Shown here: piece after piece, positions 37,601-49,600 of the stretch
Layout: each line of letters starts with the position of its first letter
Position numbering within the stretch: position 1 is the stretch's first letter
NCBI RefSeq assembly: GCF_047511655.1
Contig: NC_133392.1
Location: 162,244,542-162,308,541 of the forward strand
Source of the DNA: Castor canadensis
Lineage: Eukaryota; Chordata; Mammalia; Rodentia; Castoridae
Reading direction: 5' to 3'
DNA: 64,000 nucleotides
Position numbers and translations under genes: made by a program
The notes under the pieces: model-generated
The model's database searches: none
What the model was told of the DNA's origin: nothing
What the model saw: only the letters and a program-made list of their open reading frames with translations

Positions 37601-40600
37601 CTTAGCTTGACTTTCTTAAAACTGGACTCAGGCGGGCACCAGTGGCTCCCACTTGTAATCCTAGCTACTCAGGAGGCAGAGGTCAGGAGGATCGTGGTTC
37701 AAAGCCAGCCCAGGCAAATAGTTCTGAAAGACCTTATCTCGAAAAAACCCTTCAAAAAAAGGGTTGGTGGAGTGGCTCAAGGTGAAGGCTCTGAGTTCAA
37801 ACCCCAGTACCACCAAAAAAAAAAAAAAAATAGACTCAGACACCCTAAATTGTCCTGATCACTTCAGGAATCTACGACTTCTGGGGAGGGTTGTGTCCCT
37901 GGGTGTGCAGTAAAGGACTTGCACAAGTGCTCATTCCAGCCCTATCCATCCTACATGGAGCTGGACACAGGCTCCCCATGAGGGGGAGGGAGAACCAGGC
38001 TCCTGTGGCCCCTTGACAAGAAGGAAAAGAGCCCTTGCCTCGGGGGCACTGGATTCCCTGGGCCGAGGCGTGGTAAGGACCCCGTGCTCCTCCTGAGCAC
38101 CCTGTGGCCTGGAGCAGCCACACTGGCTTACTGGTGTCCTTTGACAGCTGTCTCTTGACAAGGAGCTCATCAACTTTGGCAGCTACACAGTGGGTGAAAC
38201 CACATCTCAGACCATCACTCTGACCAACACTGGGGGCCTGGGCACGACGTTCAAATTTCTTCTGGCGTCTGAGTCCTGTGAGATGGAGGACTACGAGCCC
38301 GTCCCGAAAACAGTGAGTGTGCTGCTGCTGGCTCCTGACCAGCAGCTGTGGCGACCACGGGTCCCTGTGGTTCTGCTCAGGCAAGAGCAGGGCACTGGGT
38401 CTCTCCCCTCCCTGAACACGGCCCCACAGACTGTAAAGACGGGCATTGAGAGGAGTTGTCAGCAGCAGGTCTAGGAAAGGTGAGGAGAGGGGCATCTCGC
38501 ATCCTACAATGGCCGCAGGATGCCGTGTCCCTGCATGTGACAACGAGCAGCACCAGGGGACCTCCCTAGGTGTCCCTGGAGGGCAGGGTCCACGGGAAGC
38601 CTCATGACCTCACTGCACCAGCTCCCAAAGCAGACAGGGGCCTGCGTCTTTCCCAGGAAGGTGTGCAGGGGCCATGGGTGAATGTTGACAGCCTCGGGGA
38701 ATCCTGGGGGTCCCACTGAGGAAAATGGCTGTCACCCCCCAGTGCATCATTGAGAGGTCATTTCGGGGGGTGCAAAGGGAACCTTACCTTTTCTCACGCA
38801 CTCCTGAAGAACTCAAGCATTCTTACAAGAAACTCTGCCCCACGGTTCTGTTGGCCATGTCCGGGGATCCCAGCAAAGGCCCCCAACAGGGTCTCAGCCA
38901 GGGGAGGACAGGACCACAAGTGGCTGTGGCCACGGCAGTATGGGGAGGCAAAGGCTGCTATGGCAGGAGGGGGGGACAGATAGATGGGGGCCTGTGGGAA
39001 GGGCCTGCTCTGGGCAGGTAGGGGACAAGTTGCCCAGGGCAAGGCAGAAAGGGGACCCGACTCAGCAGCTCATGGGTGGAGTCTAAGATGGAGCTCCTGT
39101 GCCGGGGACAAGGAGGAGCAACTCTGTCCCGATATAGGAGGCAAAGGGTCAGCCTCACACCCTAGGCAAGCTGCTGCTGTGGTCCCAAAATTCAGGATAG
39201 ACAGAATGAGTCATGGACAACCAAGGAGACATGTGGGGACCAGCAGCCCCCAGCCCAGACACAGTCGTGTCCTCACCTAAGCCCTCCCGACCGCAAGAGT
39301 GTCTGGTAAGAGGGTGGTAGAGACGTTGTGTTCCCTTCCAGAGCAGCCTGTTCACCTCTGATGATAAAAGTGTCTATGACAAGGTCCTTGCCAGTTTCTC
39401 TGAGCCTCCATTTGAGGGCAATGAGTCCTTGCTGGATGTCCAGAGCCGGAAGGAGTCGGACAAACAGCAGGAAGGTGAGGGACAGGGAGGCCTGTGGACG
39501 GGTGGTGGGTATTTAGCCCAAGCTCCTTCCTGCCTTGGTTCCTGAGACAGCTGGGGCACTTGGCACCCACAGAGACTGGACAGTTAGAGAGGAGGTCTGG
39601 TGTGGGCAGGAGGGCCTCTGAGGAACAGCAAACTGGGAGCCACTCTGAGATCCACAGTTTGAGCTTAGACCCTCCCACAGAGGAAGCAGAGCCCCAGTGT
39701 CTCAGCCAGGGACTGGGGGATCTGGGGCCCAGGTGATGCTGGGGAGAACCAAGACTGGTTATTTTGGAGATAAAGTCTTACCAACTATTTTCAAGGGCTG
39801 GCCTCAAACCACAATCCTCCCAATCTCAGCCTCCCAAGTAGCTAGGATTACAGGCATGAGCCCCCAGCATCCTGCAAGACTCAGTCTCTCTGTGTGGATA
39901 TCCACTTGTTCCTGAGATGTGCATTGAAATGTTATCGGTTTTCCCCTTTGATTGATAACCTTCTCTGAGCCAATAACCAACTGACTGTGTGAGCATGGGT
40001 GTGTTGCTGGGCTGTCTGTTCTGATCAGTCCATTCATTTGTCCACACTTATGCGTCCTGGTTATTGTAGCCTTAGAGTAAGTCTCGAAGCTGGAAAACGT
40101 ATATCACCCAACTTTGTTCTCTTTTTCAAGATAGTTTCTTTAGGTAGATTGGTTCATTGCATTTCCATAGACATTTTAGAATCAGCTTCTTGATTTTTAC
40201 CCCCAAAAAGCCTAGCATGAGCCAGACACCAGTGGCTCACACCTGTAATCCTAGCTACTTAGGAGGCTGAGATCAGAAGGATTGCAGTTTGAGGCCAACC
40301 CAGGCAAATAAATTTGCAAGATTCACCCCCCCCACCCCCCACCTCAACCAATGGCCGGGTGCAGTGGTGGACGTCCATCGTCCCAGGTTGCCTGTTAATG
40401 CACTCTGACAACCTTTGACTTTTTCCACATTTTTGGTGCACTTGAATTTGTTTCTGCCGTCCGATTTGTCTTCCAGAAGCAGAGGCGATACCCATGACCA
40501 GCAACATGGCACTGCCTTCCAGCGACCAGCAGGGAGAGGTCACCCTGGGGAAGGTCAGTCCACCCGCCATACTGAAACCTTGAGTGCCCCCAGCCAGGAG

Positions 40601-43600
40601 GCAACCCTCACCCGTGCAGGCCCAGTCACTCACGCCTTCCTGATCCAATGACTCCTGCCCTCAGGTGGCCCTTGCATCTGACCAGAGCCAGGCTGGACCT
40701 GCAGCCTCTGGGCACCTGGTGGTCTCAGCCAGCATCAAGGGAAGCCCCTTCCCTCTCTGGAGCTGGGCAGGACCAGAGCAACAGGGCCAGTTTCCTGGAT
40801 GCAGGGCACCTGGTCCAGCTTGGCAGTGCCCCCCTCCCCCAGCTGGAGCACGGTGTGTGCTAGAAGGGAGACTGTGGAGAGGGGTTCAGACTCCCTCTTG
40901 ACTGGGACTCCGTGGCAGTAAGCCCTCGAGGCAGGGCCAGGCTTGGAACTAGTGCTTGCGTGTGACCAAATAACCACCCACCACCCATCCTTGCAGTGAC
41001 ATGGCTATTGTGAGGGTTGGTAGGAGGTACCCTAATAAAAACCGTGACACCTGCTGACCCAGGGTCCCCCTCCTCCTACGCAGATGACAGAGGGGGAAAT
41101 TGGCCCCTTCAGCTCCATCAAAGTACACATCATCTTCTCTCCAGTGATCCCGGGAGCAGTCCAGACCAAGTTCAAGGTCATGTTTAGGAATCCACAGTGC
41201 CCAACAGTGAGTGTCCCTGATGCTTCTTGGTGCACTTGGTCCCCCTCCCACCCACGGCCTTGTCGGGCAGCTGCCCTAGGTTGGCGTTTAACCAAGCTCA
41301 AGTGACTAGTTGGTGGCACAGAGGGGTGGTGCCTTAGTCAGTGCACATACACACACAGAGGCTCACACGTGTGAGTTTATGCACTCGTGCGCACGTGTGC
41401 GCCTCTGCACGTGACACAGGGCTCTTGCTCTCCCCACACCTTTTTTTTTTTCAATGCCGCTGATTGAACCCAGGGCCTTTCTCATGCTGGAGCATGCCAC
41501 CATTGAGCTACACCACCAGCCCCCCAGCCCCCCAGCCCTTGCTCTTCATCGCCAGAAATGTCTTTCTTAATTTCTGAGTCCTTAAATTTGTACGGCTTTT
41601 TATTATTTATTGGTAAGTATTAAATTATGATCAGAGAATAAGACCTATAAACTTTTTTCCTGTTAAATTTTTCTTTGTGACCGGAGACAAGATTTATTTT
41701 ATCAGTGTGGTGAAGTGAACGTGAAGAAAGCATCTTTGTGTGACGGCTGCATGCGAGCTTGCTGAGGGGATCGGTCCCCACCTGTTCCTTCCAGGTTGTC
41801 TGTGTTCCCTTGTGATTACGTTTTGTGTTTCTAGAACAAAGCAGCTTCAGGGAGCTGCTTTACTTGTTGGTGCCTGAGCTTTTACGCCTGGTTCCTTGTT
41901 GTGAGTTGTGCCTTTTATCAGAACCAGCCACCCTTCACCCTCAAAGTCATATATACGTATAACGTATACCATCTTTCTCGAGACACTGGCCTCAAACTGG
42001 AGATCCTCTGGCCTCAACCTCCCAGGTGCTGGAATTATAAATGTGCCCCCCCACTTCCACGCCTGGCTAATAGTCACTTAAAAATAACAACTTTCAGGCT
42101 CTCTTCAGGGGCCAGGTTTTGTCTGTTAAGCAAGACTACTATTTTCTTTCTTGTGAGAATCTCCTGTGCTCACGCGGGTGAATAACTGTTGCCCTTTGTG
42201 TCATCCCTTAGTGTGTCTGCTATTTACTTTACAGCGCCTTCTCCCGGCCCTCGGTTTGATCGAGTCACCACCTGTCCTGCTTTCCCCTCTGCTACCTGGA
42301 CACCTGTTTCCCTCCCGACCCCTCCACCTGCTTTCTGTTTCTCACGTGGAAGGAGAGAATCCTCCCAGAAACACACCCCAGCAACACACCCCAGCACGCC
42401 CTGATTTCCTGAGATAACTGTGGGTACCGTTAGGCAGTCCGTGTCCTCAGGACCTAGGCTGGCTGTCAAAATGTCCTCGACTGCCCTGCGCTGCTGCGAG
42501 AGTGCTTGTCCATACCCACGTGTGAGGCAGGCACCATCCGATCCCACCATGGGGTGTTCTGTGCTCGGGGCCCTCACTCTCCACCGTCCATCAGGAACTC
42601 TGTGCGGGTGCGTTTCCTTGAATCACTCCGGGTGGACAGAAAGGGCGCAGCATACAGAGCTGCTTTAAGACTAGGCACAGTGGCTCACGCCTGTAATCCC
42701 AGCCACTTGGGAGGCGGCTATCAGGAGGCTCTCAGTCCAGGCCAGCCTTGGACATAAAGCAAGACGCCATCTCAGAAATAACCAAAGCGAAAAGGGCTGG
42801 TGGAGCAGCTCGAGTGCAGATCCCTGAGTTCAGCCTCAGTGCCCTCCCACCAAAAAGGGACTGCTCGCAGCAAGGAGAGACAGGAATAGTTTACAACAGG
42901 AGCGTCAAAGGACCAGACCACCTCCTAGGAACCCATAACCCCGACTACATGGCAACGGCAAGCCTCACAGTATCCCTGAGGCCAGCAGTGCCCCACAGTA
43001 ACCCGCAAGAGCCGCGTTGTCCAGTGTCCACATGCACGGTGCCCAGGAGCCCACACCGCCCCTAGACCCACCGCCACCACGGTTCCCGTGGTCCCCGTAG
43101 TTCCTATGGTACCAGTGGTTTCCACGGCACCCACAGTTCCCACGGCACCCACAGTTCCCATGGTCCCCACGGTTCCCATGGTACCCATAGGATCCATGGT
43201 TCCCATAGTTACTACAGAACCCCGGTTCCCAGAGTGCCCACGATTTCCACACTACCTGCACTTCCCACAGCTCCCGCTGACTCCGAGGGCCCGCAGTACT
43301 GTCACAGAGCATCTCTGGCGGCCAGCTAAGGTGTCATGATAGAGGAAGGGCCAGAACTGTGAGCTGAGTGGCTTCCTGGCATCAGTGTGGCAGGCAGAGA
43401 CCTTGTGAAGGAAAGTGATCCTGCAGGGCGATCCTGGAGATTAAATCCTGACCCTGCCCTCTTTCCTCCCTCCAACTCCCCCTACATGGAGTTCACGCAG
43501 TCAGCCTCCCATGCTGCCCACTCTTCCATCACAGGCCCTGCAGACCCCTCCCAGCCCTGACAGCAGTGAGGCCTGTCCTGCATCCCCATCCCCTGGCCAC

Positions 43601-46600
43601 AGGGGTTGAGATGCTGCCCGTCCCTCAGGGACGCAGCAGGTGCTTGAATGGGGCACTCACCAGATGAGCCCTCAGAATCCATCCTACCTGACCACCTGTG
43701 GCCTTCGGCTTCCAAGGCCAGTCCTCTACCTCGCGACACCCCAGGACTTCCCTCCTTTGTCACCCAGGCCTGTCCTCCAGATCTGAGCCTTCTTCACCCT
43801 CACAGTCCCTGTCTCCCCACTGCAATGGGCTTGTACCTTGATACTTGAGCACCTCAGCTCATGTGGGAGCCTCATGGCTTGTCACACTCTTGGTGTCATC
43901 ATTGTCCTCCTGACTCTCCAGCAGGTCTGTGCCACAGGAATGTTTTCTGTTTCTGTCTGACCTTTTTGTCTCTGGCCCCACAACGGGTTGCATTTTTTGA
44001 CAACCCTGCGGCCTCAGACCTGGTGGCAGGGCGTTTTAAGTGGCCCAAGTCCTGCAGGTTGTGGGAAAAGAAGCATCAGCCCCAACCCCATCTCAATGAC
44101 CCCACCCACCCCCATGGACTGGTGTTCTAGAAAGGGCGGTCACCTGCCCCAGGCTGAGAGTCCTGGCAATCTATGCAGATGTTTGAAGCCTCCACTGGGC
44201 CTGTAGCCCACAACAGTGCCTCCTACCCAGGCGGCTCCACCCTGGGGTGGCCAGGCCTCCCCAGTTCTGGGGCTTGCTGTGCTGAGTTCTCCCTGTAGGC
44301 CATTCACAAATCCCAAGACCTCCACTCATCTCGCCCAGCCTCCCCAGACCCAAGGCGTCAGAGTGTGTGGAGAAAGCAGCAGATGGGGTAGGGGTGAGGG
44401 GGGACAAAGGCCCCTTCTCAGGTCCCTGCAAGAGTTCTGAGCTCCCAGTTCCTCGTTAGCTGTGAAAGTGTCACGCATGTGTGCACACAGTTTCTGTGTA
44501 ATGCGGTGTGTGTAATAAAAAGTTGGGGAGGGAGTGTTTTGGGATTTTGGTTCTGGGCCTTGCATGTGCTAAGTAAGCACTGCACTCCCCCAGCCCAGAG
44601 ATTTTAAGCAACTAAGAGTAATGATAATTATGAAGTTGAATGATGGGTACATGGTGATTTGGCATTGTATTTGGGGGGGCAGTACTGGGGTTTTGACTCA
44701 GGGCCTTGTGCTTGCAAGGCAAGAAGCTACCACTTGAGTCACTCCTCCAGCTCCCTCTGCTTTAAGTTATTTTTCAGACAGCGTCTCTTGCTTTTGCCCA
44801 GGCCAGTGTAGAACCACGCTGCTCCTACTCATGCCCCTGAATAGCTGAGATTACAGGCATGAAGCCTTTTGTTGAGACGGAATGTCACTAACTTTTTGCC
44901 CAGGCTGGCCTTGAACTGAGATCCTCCCTATCTCTGCCTTCCTGAGCACCTGGGATTACAGGCAGGGTCACCACACCAGCTGTATTCAGGTTAATTTTTA
45001 CATTTTTTGAGCATAAAAAGAATTTTTAATGACAATGACATGAAAAGTGCCACAGAACTTGGAACATGGCTTGTTTAGTCATTGCTCTTCCAGTACTTGT
45101 GAGGCAAGTTACAAAAGTCAAGCCACGAAACTGCTGGGCTGTGTTAATACTCGGGCACGGCCTGCAATGCAAAGGAAGCACACGCCGTTGAGTTCACCTG
45201 TCCAAATTCAGCTGTATTTCAGAGCCATTGGCGTGGCCGTTGATGTCCCCGTCTGGGTGCCAAGACCCAACGTGGACCTGAAGATCTGCACCTACGACCG
45301 GCTGTACCAAGACTCCATCCTCGTCCTCACGCGGTGAGCCCCCTGCTGGCCAGCAGGAGCACGGCACTGTGAATGGGCACCTGGGTGACAAAGGGGAGGG
45401 AGGTGAGCCAGGTGTCATTCAGGCACTGCCATGGGGCGGGTCAGGGACAGAGTCAGATTGAAGATGAAGCCAAGGAACGCCAGGACCTCCAGCCCAGCTC
45501 CGTGAAGGGGCAGCTGTCTCCATGAGGGAGAAGGGTGTGGAAGGGAGGGCTATTTGGGGGACCGGGTTGAACAGGGTCCCTGCAGGATGCAAACTGCCTC
45601 TTGGTCGTGTGGCACAGAAGGCAAGAGGGATCCGGGGAAGTGTCACTGTATCGACCCCTCCCCAAAGGACACGTTTGTTTGGTGATTCTTTAATCCAGTA
45701 TCAGTGATTTGTAGCTTTGTTTAATGTGGTAGGTTTTACCTAGCTGGTGTAGGTGGGTAATTCATGAAGACCCCTTCCTGTTTGTGTCCAAGAACCAGCA
45801 CTGGCCAGTGTGGAGAAGCAGTGGAGCCGGCTGGCTGCCACAGTCTCAAGCAGCAGGAGAGCAGGACACGCATTGCAGGGCTTGTCTCTGGGGCTTAGAA
45901 GGGATAAAGCTGAGGTCACCTCGGCTCTGGAGGCCACCTCAGCTCTGGTAGCCTTCCAAAAGGCAAGAGAGAAAAGACAGGCCCGTTCCTCTTGATCCTC
46001 ACTTGTGTACTGCCCAGGGGTCAGCCCAGCTGTGGCTCCCTGGAGAGTCACCGCTTCGCTCAGTGTCTGTGACCTGGCCTTGCCACCTGCACCTCTGGAT
46101 CACTGTGGACCCAGCCCTCAGGGCCATGTCTGAGAAACACCAGGCAGCAGACCCTGAGTGGCCAGACAAGAATCATGCAGAGCATTCTGAAGAGGTGTTG
46201 GAGGGCTGGAGGTGCGGCTCGAGTGGTAGAGCGCCTGCCTCTGAGCTCAAACCCCTGTATCGCCAGGAAAAAAAAAAATTCTGAAGAGGTGCCTGGAGGC
46301 TTAGAAGGCTCTGGAGCCTTTACCTGAGATTCCCAGGCAGACACGAGAGCCTCCCTCTTTAGGCTGCCTTTTCCTTCTTGGGCTGAGATGGTTCCCCCAT
46401 AGAAACTAAAGGAGACACTCACAGGGAGCAAGCAGAGGGTGTCACCCAGAGCTGCCTTAGCAAGGGCTCGGCCACTGTCACTGCCTTCAGCAGAGACCTC
46501 AAGGCAGGCAGGGCCATGAAAGAGCTTCATGGTGGTCACAGGAAGGCCCAGGTGGGCGCTGGTGAGGTGTGGCCTGCAAAGAACTCCAGGTGACTGGCTA

Positions 46601-49600
46601 GAGGCACGCCTGGCTTCCTCTGGCTGCTTCTGAGTTAGGAGCTTGGGTGATTAGCAAGGCCCGGACATCCAAGGCTTCCTGGGTGCCCTGTACAGAGCCC
46701 CGGGACAGAACCCCAAAGGAAGGTAACCAGCCCTCATACTCCCTCCAGGCCCTGCACCCACAGATGCCTGGCTGGAGTTCTTCCCAGAAAACACTGGGGC
46801 CTCTGAGAACTGATTTGGGCCCAAGTTCAGCTGCAATGTATTTTTACTTTCAAGAATTTCTCAGATTTCGTAGGAAGCAGGCTTTGAAGATGCTCTTAAC
46901 CATCCGGGTGCTTGTGCTTGGTGTGGAGTTGGTGTGCACTGAGTGCTGTGGCTGACTCAGTCATCAGACGTACCTTAATGACTCAAGGGATAAAGCACAC
47001 ACAGGCCCTGGCAATCACCTGACCCGGTGCCCGTGATCCGCCCGCAGAGCGAAGGCGGCCCTACGCCTGAAATTTGAGGTCTGCAAGGAGCTGAGAGGCC
47101 ACATGGAGCTCCTGCCTGAGACGGGCTACATCCAGGCCCTGTCGTCCTACTCGGTGCAGCTCAAGTTCTTGCCTCGGTGAGAGCTGGGAAAGGCCTGGGC
47201 TGGCGGGGGCTGGGGAGAGAGCCGACCTCCTGCTGGTCACTCTGGACTGGGCACACATCACAAGGGTGGGCCACCTGCCAGGATAAGATCACCTGGCCTC
47301 CTGTGTGTGGCACCTGCCGTGGCTTCTGCCCAGCCACAGCGGGCAGCTGCTGTCCACATGCGTTTCTCGCAATGTCTCCGACTCCCCAAGCTTCTTGAAG
47401 TTTGTCTTTTGCATCCGTGCCGAGGCTCTTCTACCTATGGGGTCCCTGCATTCTCCTGCTCCAAGGCCCTTCTTGGCCCTCCCTGGTGGACCCTGGGAGT
47501 GGGCACTGTAGGTGTCAGGCTTCCTTGACGTGTCTGTGGGCATTGCTTCCGAATGACTCACTTCAGCTTTGGAAGCCAGAGGTCCTGTTTTTTAATTCTG
47601 CTGCTTGCTGCCTGGAGCAGCCCTTGGCTCCTGTGCTGGGGTCCAGGACCAAGACCACGGGCTGCAGGCTGTGTGGCCCGGGGAAGGGGGTGTGGCAGGC
47701 CAGGCACCAGGGTGAGTGCTGGATTTGCTGTTTGTTAAATAGTCAGAGCTGCAGCCCAGGCTTGCCTCGCCCACTACCCACCGTGGCAAAGTGGGCCTCT
47801 TGTTTCTTATTTGTACTTTTCCTGACATTCCTCTGGGATGCTAATTTCCTTTTTCTCACTATGTAGCCCAGACTGGCCTCAAACTTGTGATCCTCCTGCC
47901 TCAGCCTCCCAAGTGCTGGGATTATAGGCATGTGCTAACATGCCTGGCAAGAGCAACTTTTTTGGGGGGGGGGTTCTGAGAATGGAACCCAGGGCCTTGC
48001 ATATGCCGGGCACAAGCACTACCACTGAGCCTCATTCCCAGTAGTGGGGTTTGAACTCAGGGACTCATGCTTGCTAGGCAGATGCTCTATCACTTGAGCC
48101 ACACCCCCAGCCCTTTTTGCTTTAGTTATTTTTCAGAATAGGGTCATGTGTTTTCCCTGGCTGGCATGGAGCTCTGTCCTCCTACCTATACCTCCCCAGT
48201 AGCTGGGATTACAGATGAGTACCACAACACCTGGCATATTAGTTGAGATAGAATCTTGCTAACTTTTTTCTCCCCAGACTGATCTCAAAACCTGATCCTC
48301 CCAATCTTTGCCTCCTGAGCAGCCAGGATTGTCAAAGGGGCTTTTTAGCATTCCTTTAAGTGACAGCATCCTTATTAATTAAAACACAACTGTTGAATTT
48401 ACTTCTGCTTATTCAAACGCAACCATTCAGAAATATGTCTGGGTCACTTAATCACAGCGCACCTGCCAGTACCACTTGCCCTGGAGTGATTTGCTGCTTG
48501 TAGTGCTAACACATCCAGAGGTCTTAAAATGCACAGGTGCACACATTAGCTGCTGGGTCCACGTGAGAACAGGAGCTTCGGCACCAGGTGAATCTTGAAG
48601 CAAATCCACTCCATCCATTACACAGGTCTTGCGTGATCTAAAAGCACCAAGTGCAGGTCAGTTTTACTGTCACTGTGCAGTCGCTGTACCCTCACCCTGC
48701 CTCTTGCAGACACTCCCTCCCGGAAGATGCGGGGAAGTATTTTGACAAGGAGAGCCGGGTTCTGGAGGCTCCAATGACAATCTGGGTGGCTGACCAGGTC
48801 TGTCCAGGGCCCCTCCCAGGAGGAATAGGAGCAGCTCTGGGGAACAGAGGGCTACTGTGATAGGCCAGGCCCTGCACCCCTGGGAGAGCAAAGCCCTGGT
48901 CCACTTGCCTGCTGGTGGGCTGTCCAGAGGCCTGACAGACACCTTTGCCTGGGCCCCACACAGCCCCTACACAGCTACAAGAAGGGGCCAGAGAGCAACG
49001 TCCACCCCCAGCTGGGCAGGACTATCTCAAGACACCTCACCTGCACACGCACACAGGAAGTGTGCCCACACACTCGGACGAGGACCTATCATACGTGCAC
49101 ACAGTGTGCTCTCCGTGGCGTGGGTGCATATGCACACACATGCACACATGCAATGTACCAGACACACAGCCTCGTGCACTCACACAGTCACACCCGCTGG
49201 GTCCCTCTGCTGCTGCCTGCACCTCCCTCCTCCACCCCACACCCTGGCCCAGGTGCTCACGGCCACAGGGAAGGGCACTGGTGAGAGACTCACTGTAGAA
49301 ACGGTGCGCTGTTGGCCACAGGCAGCAGAATGCCGGTGCGTTTGTTGTTCGGGGGGTCATTGTATAAACACTGCCAGTGTCTGAGAGTGTGCTTGGCCCT
49401 TCGCACCTCAGATCAAACCAGTGGAGTTCACTGTCCAAGCCATTGTCACTACCTCGGACCTGGAAGTCTTCCCCGCAGAGGTGGACTTTGGGTACTGCAC
49501 CATCTACGAGGCCATCAGGACAGAGATCAGCCTCACCAACCACTCGCTCCTGCCCCAGGAGTTTGGGTTTGTTGGACTTCCCAAGGTACCTGCCGTGGTC

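Noticed and set aside
42925-43312. Minus-strand frames with repeated Gly-Thr/Met-Gly and Tyr-Gly-Asn tripeptides
   Set aside because: They arise from the 9-bp minisatellite; they have no start context or splice support and lie inside intron 20.
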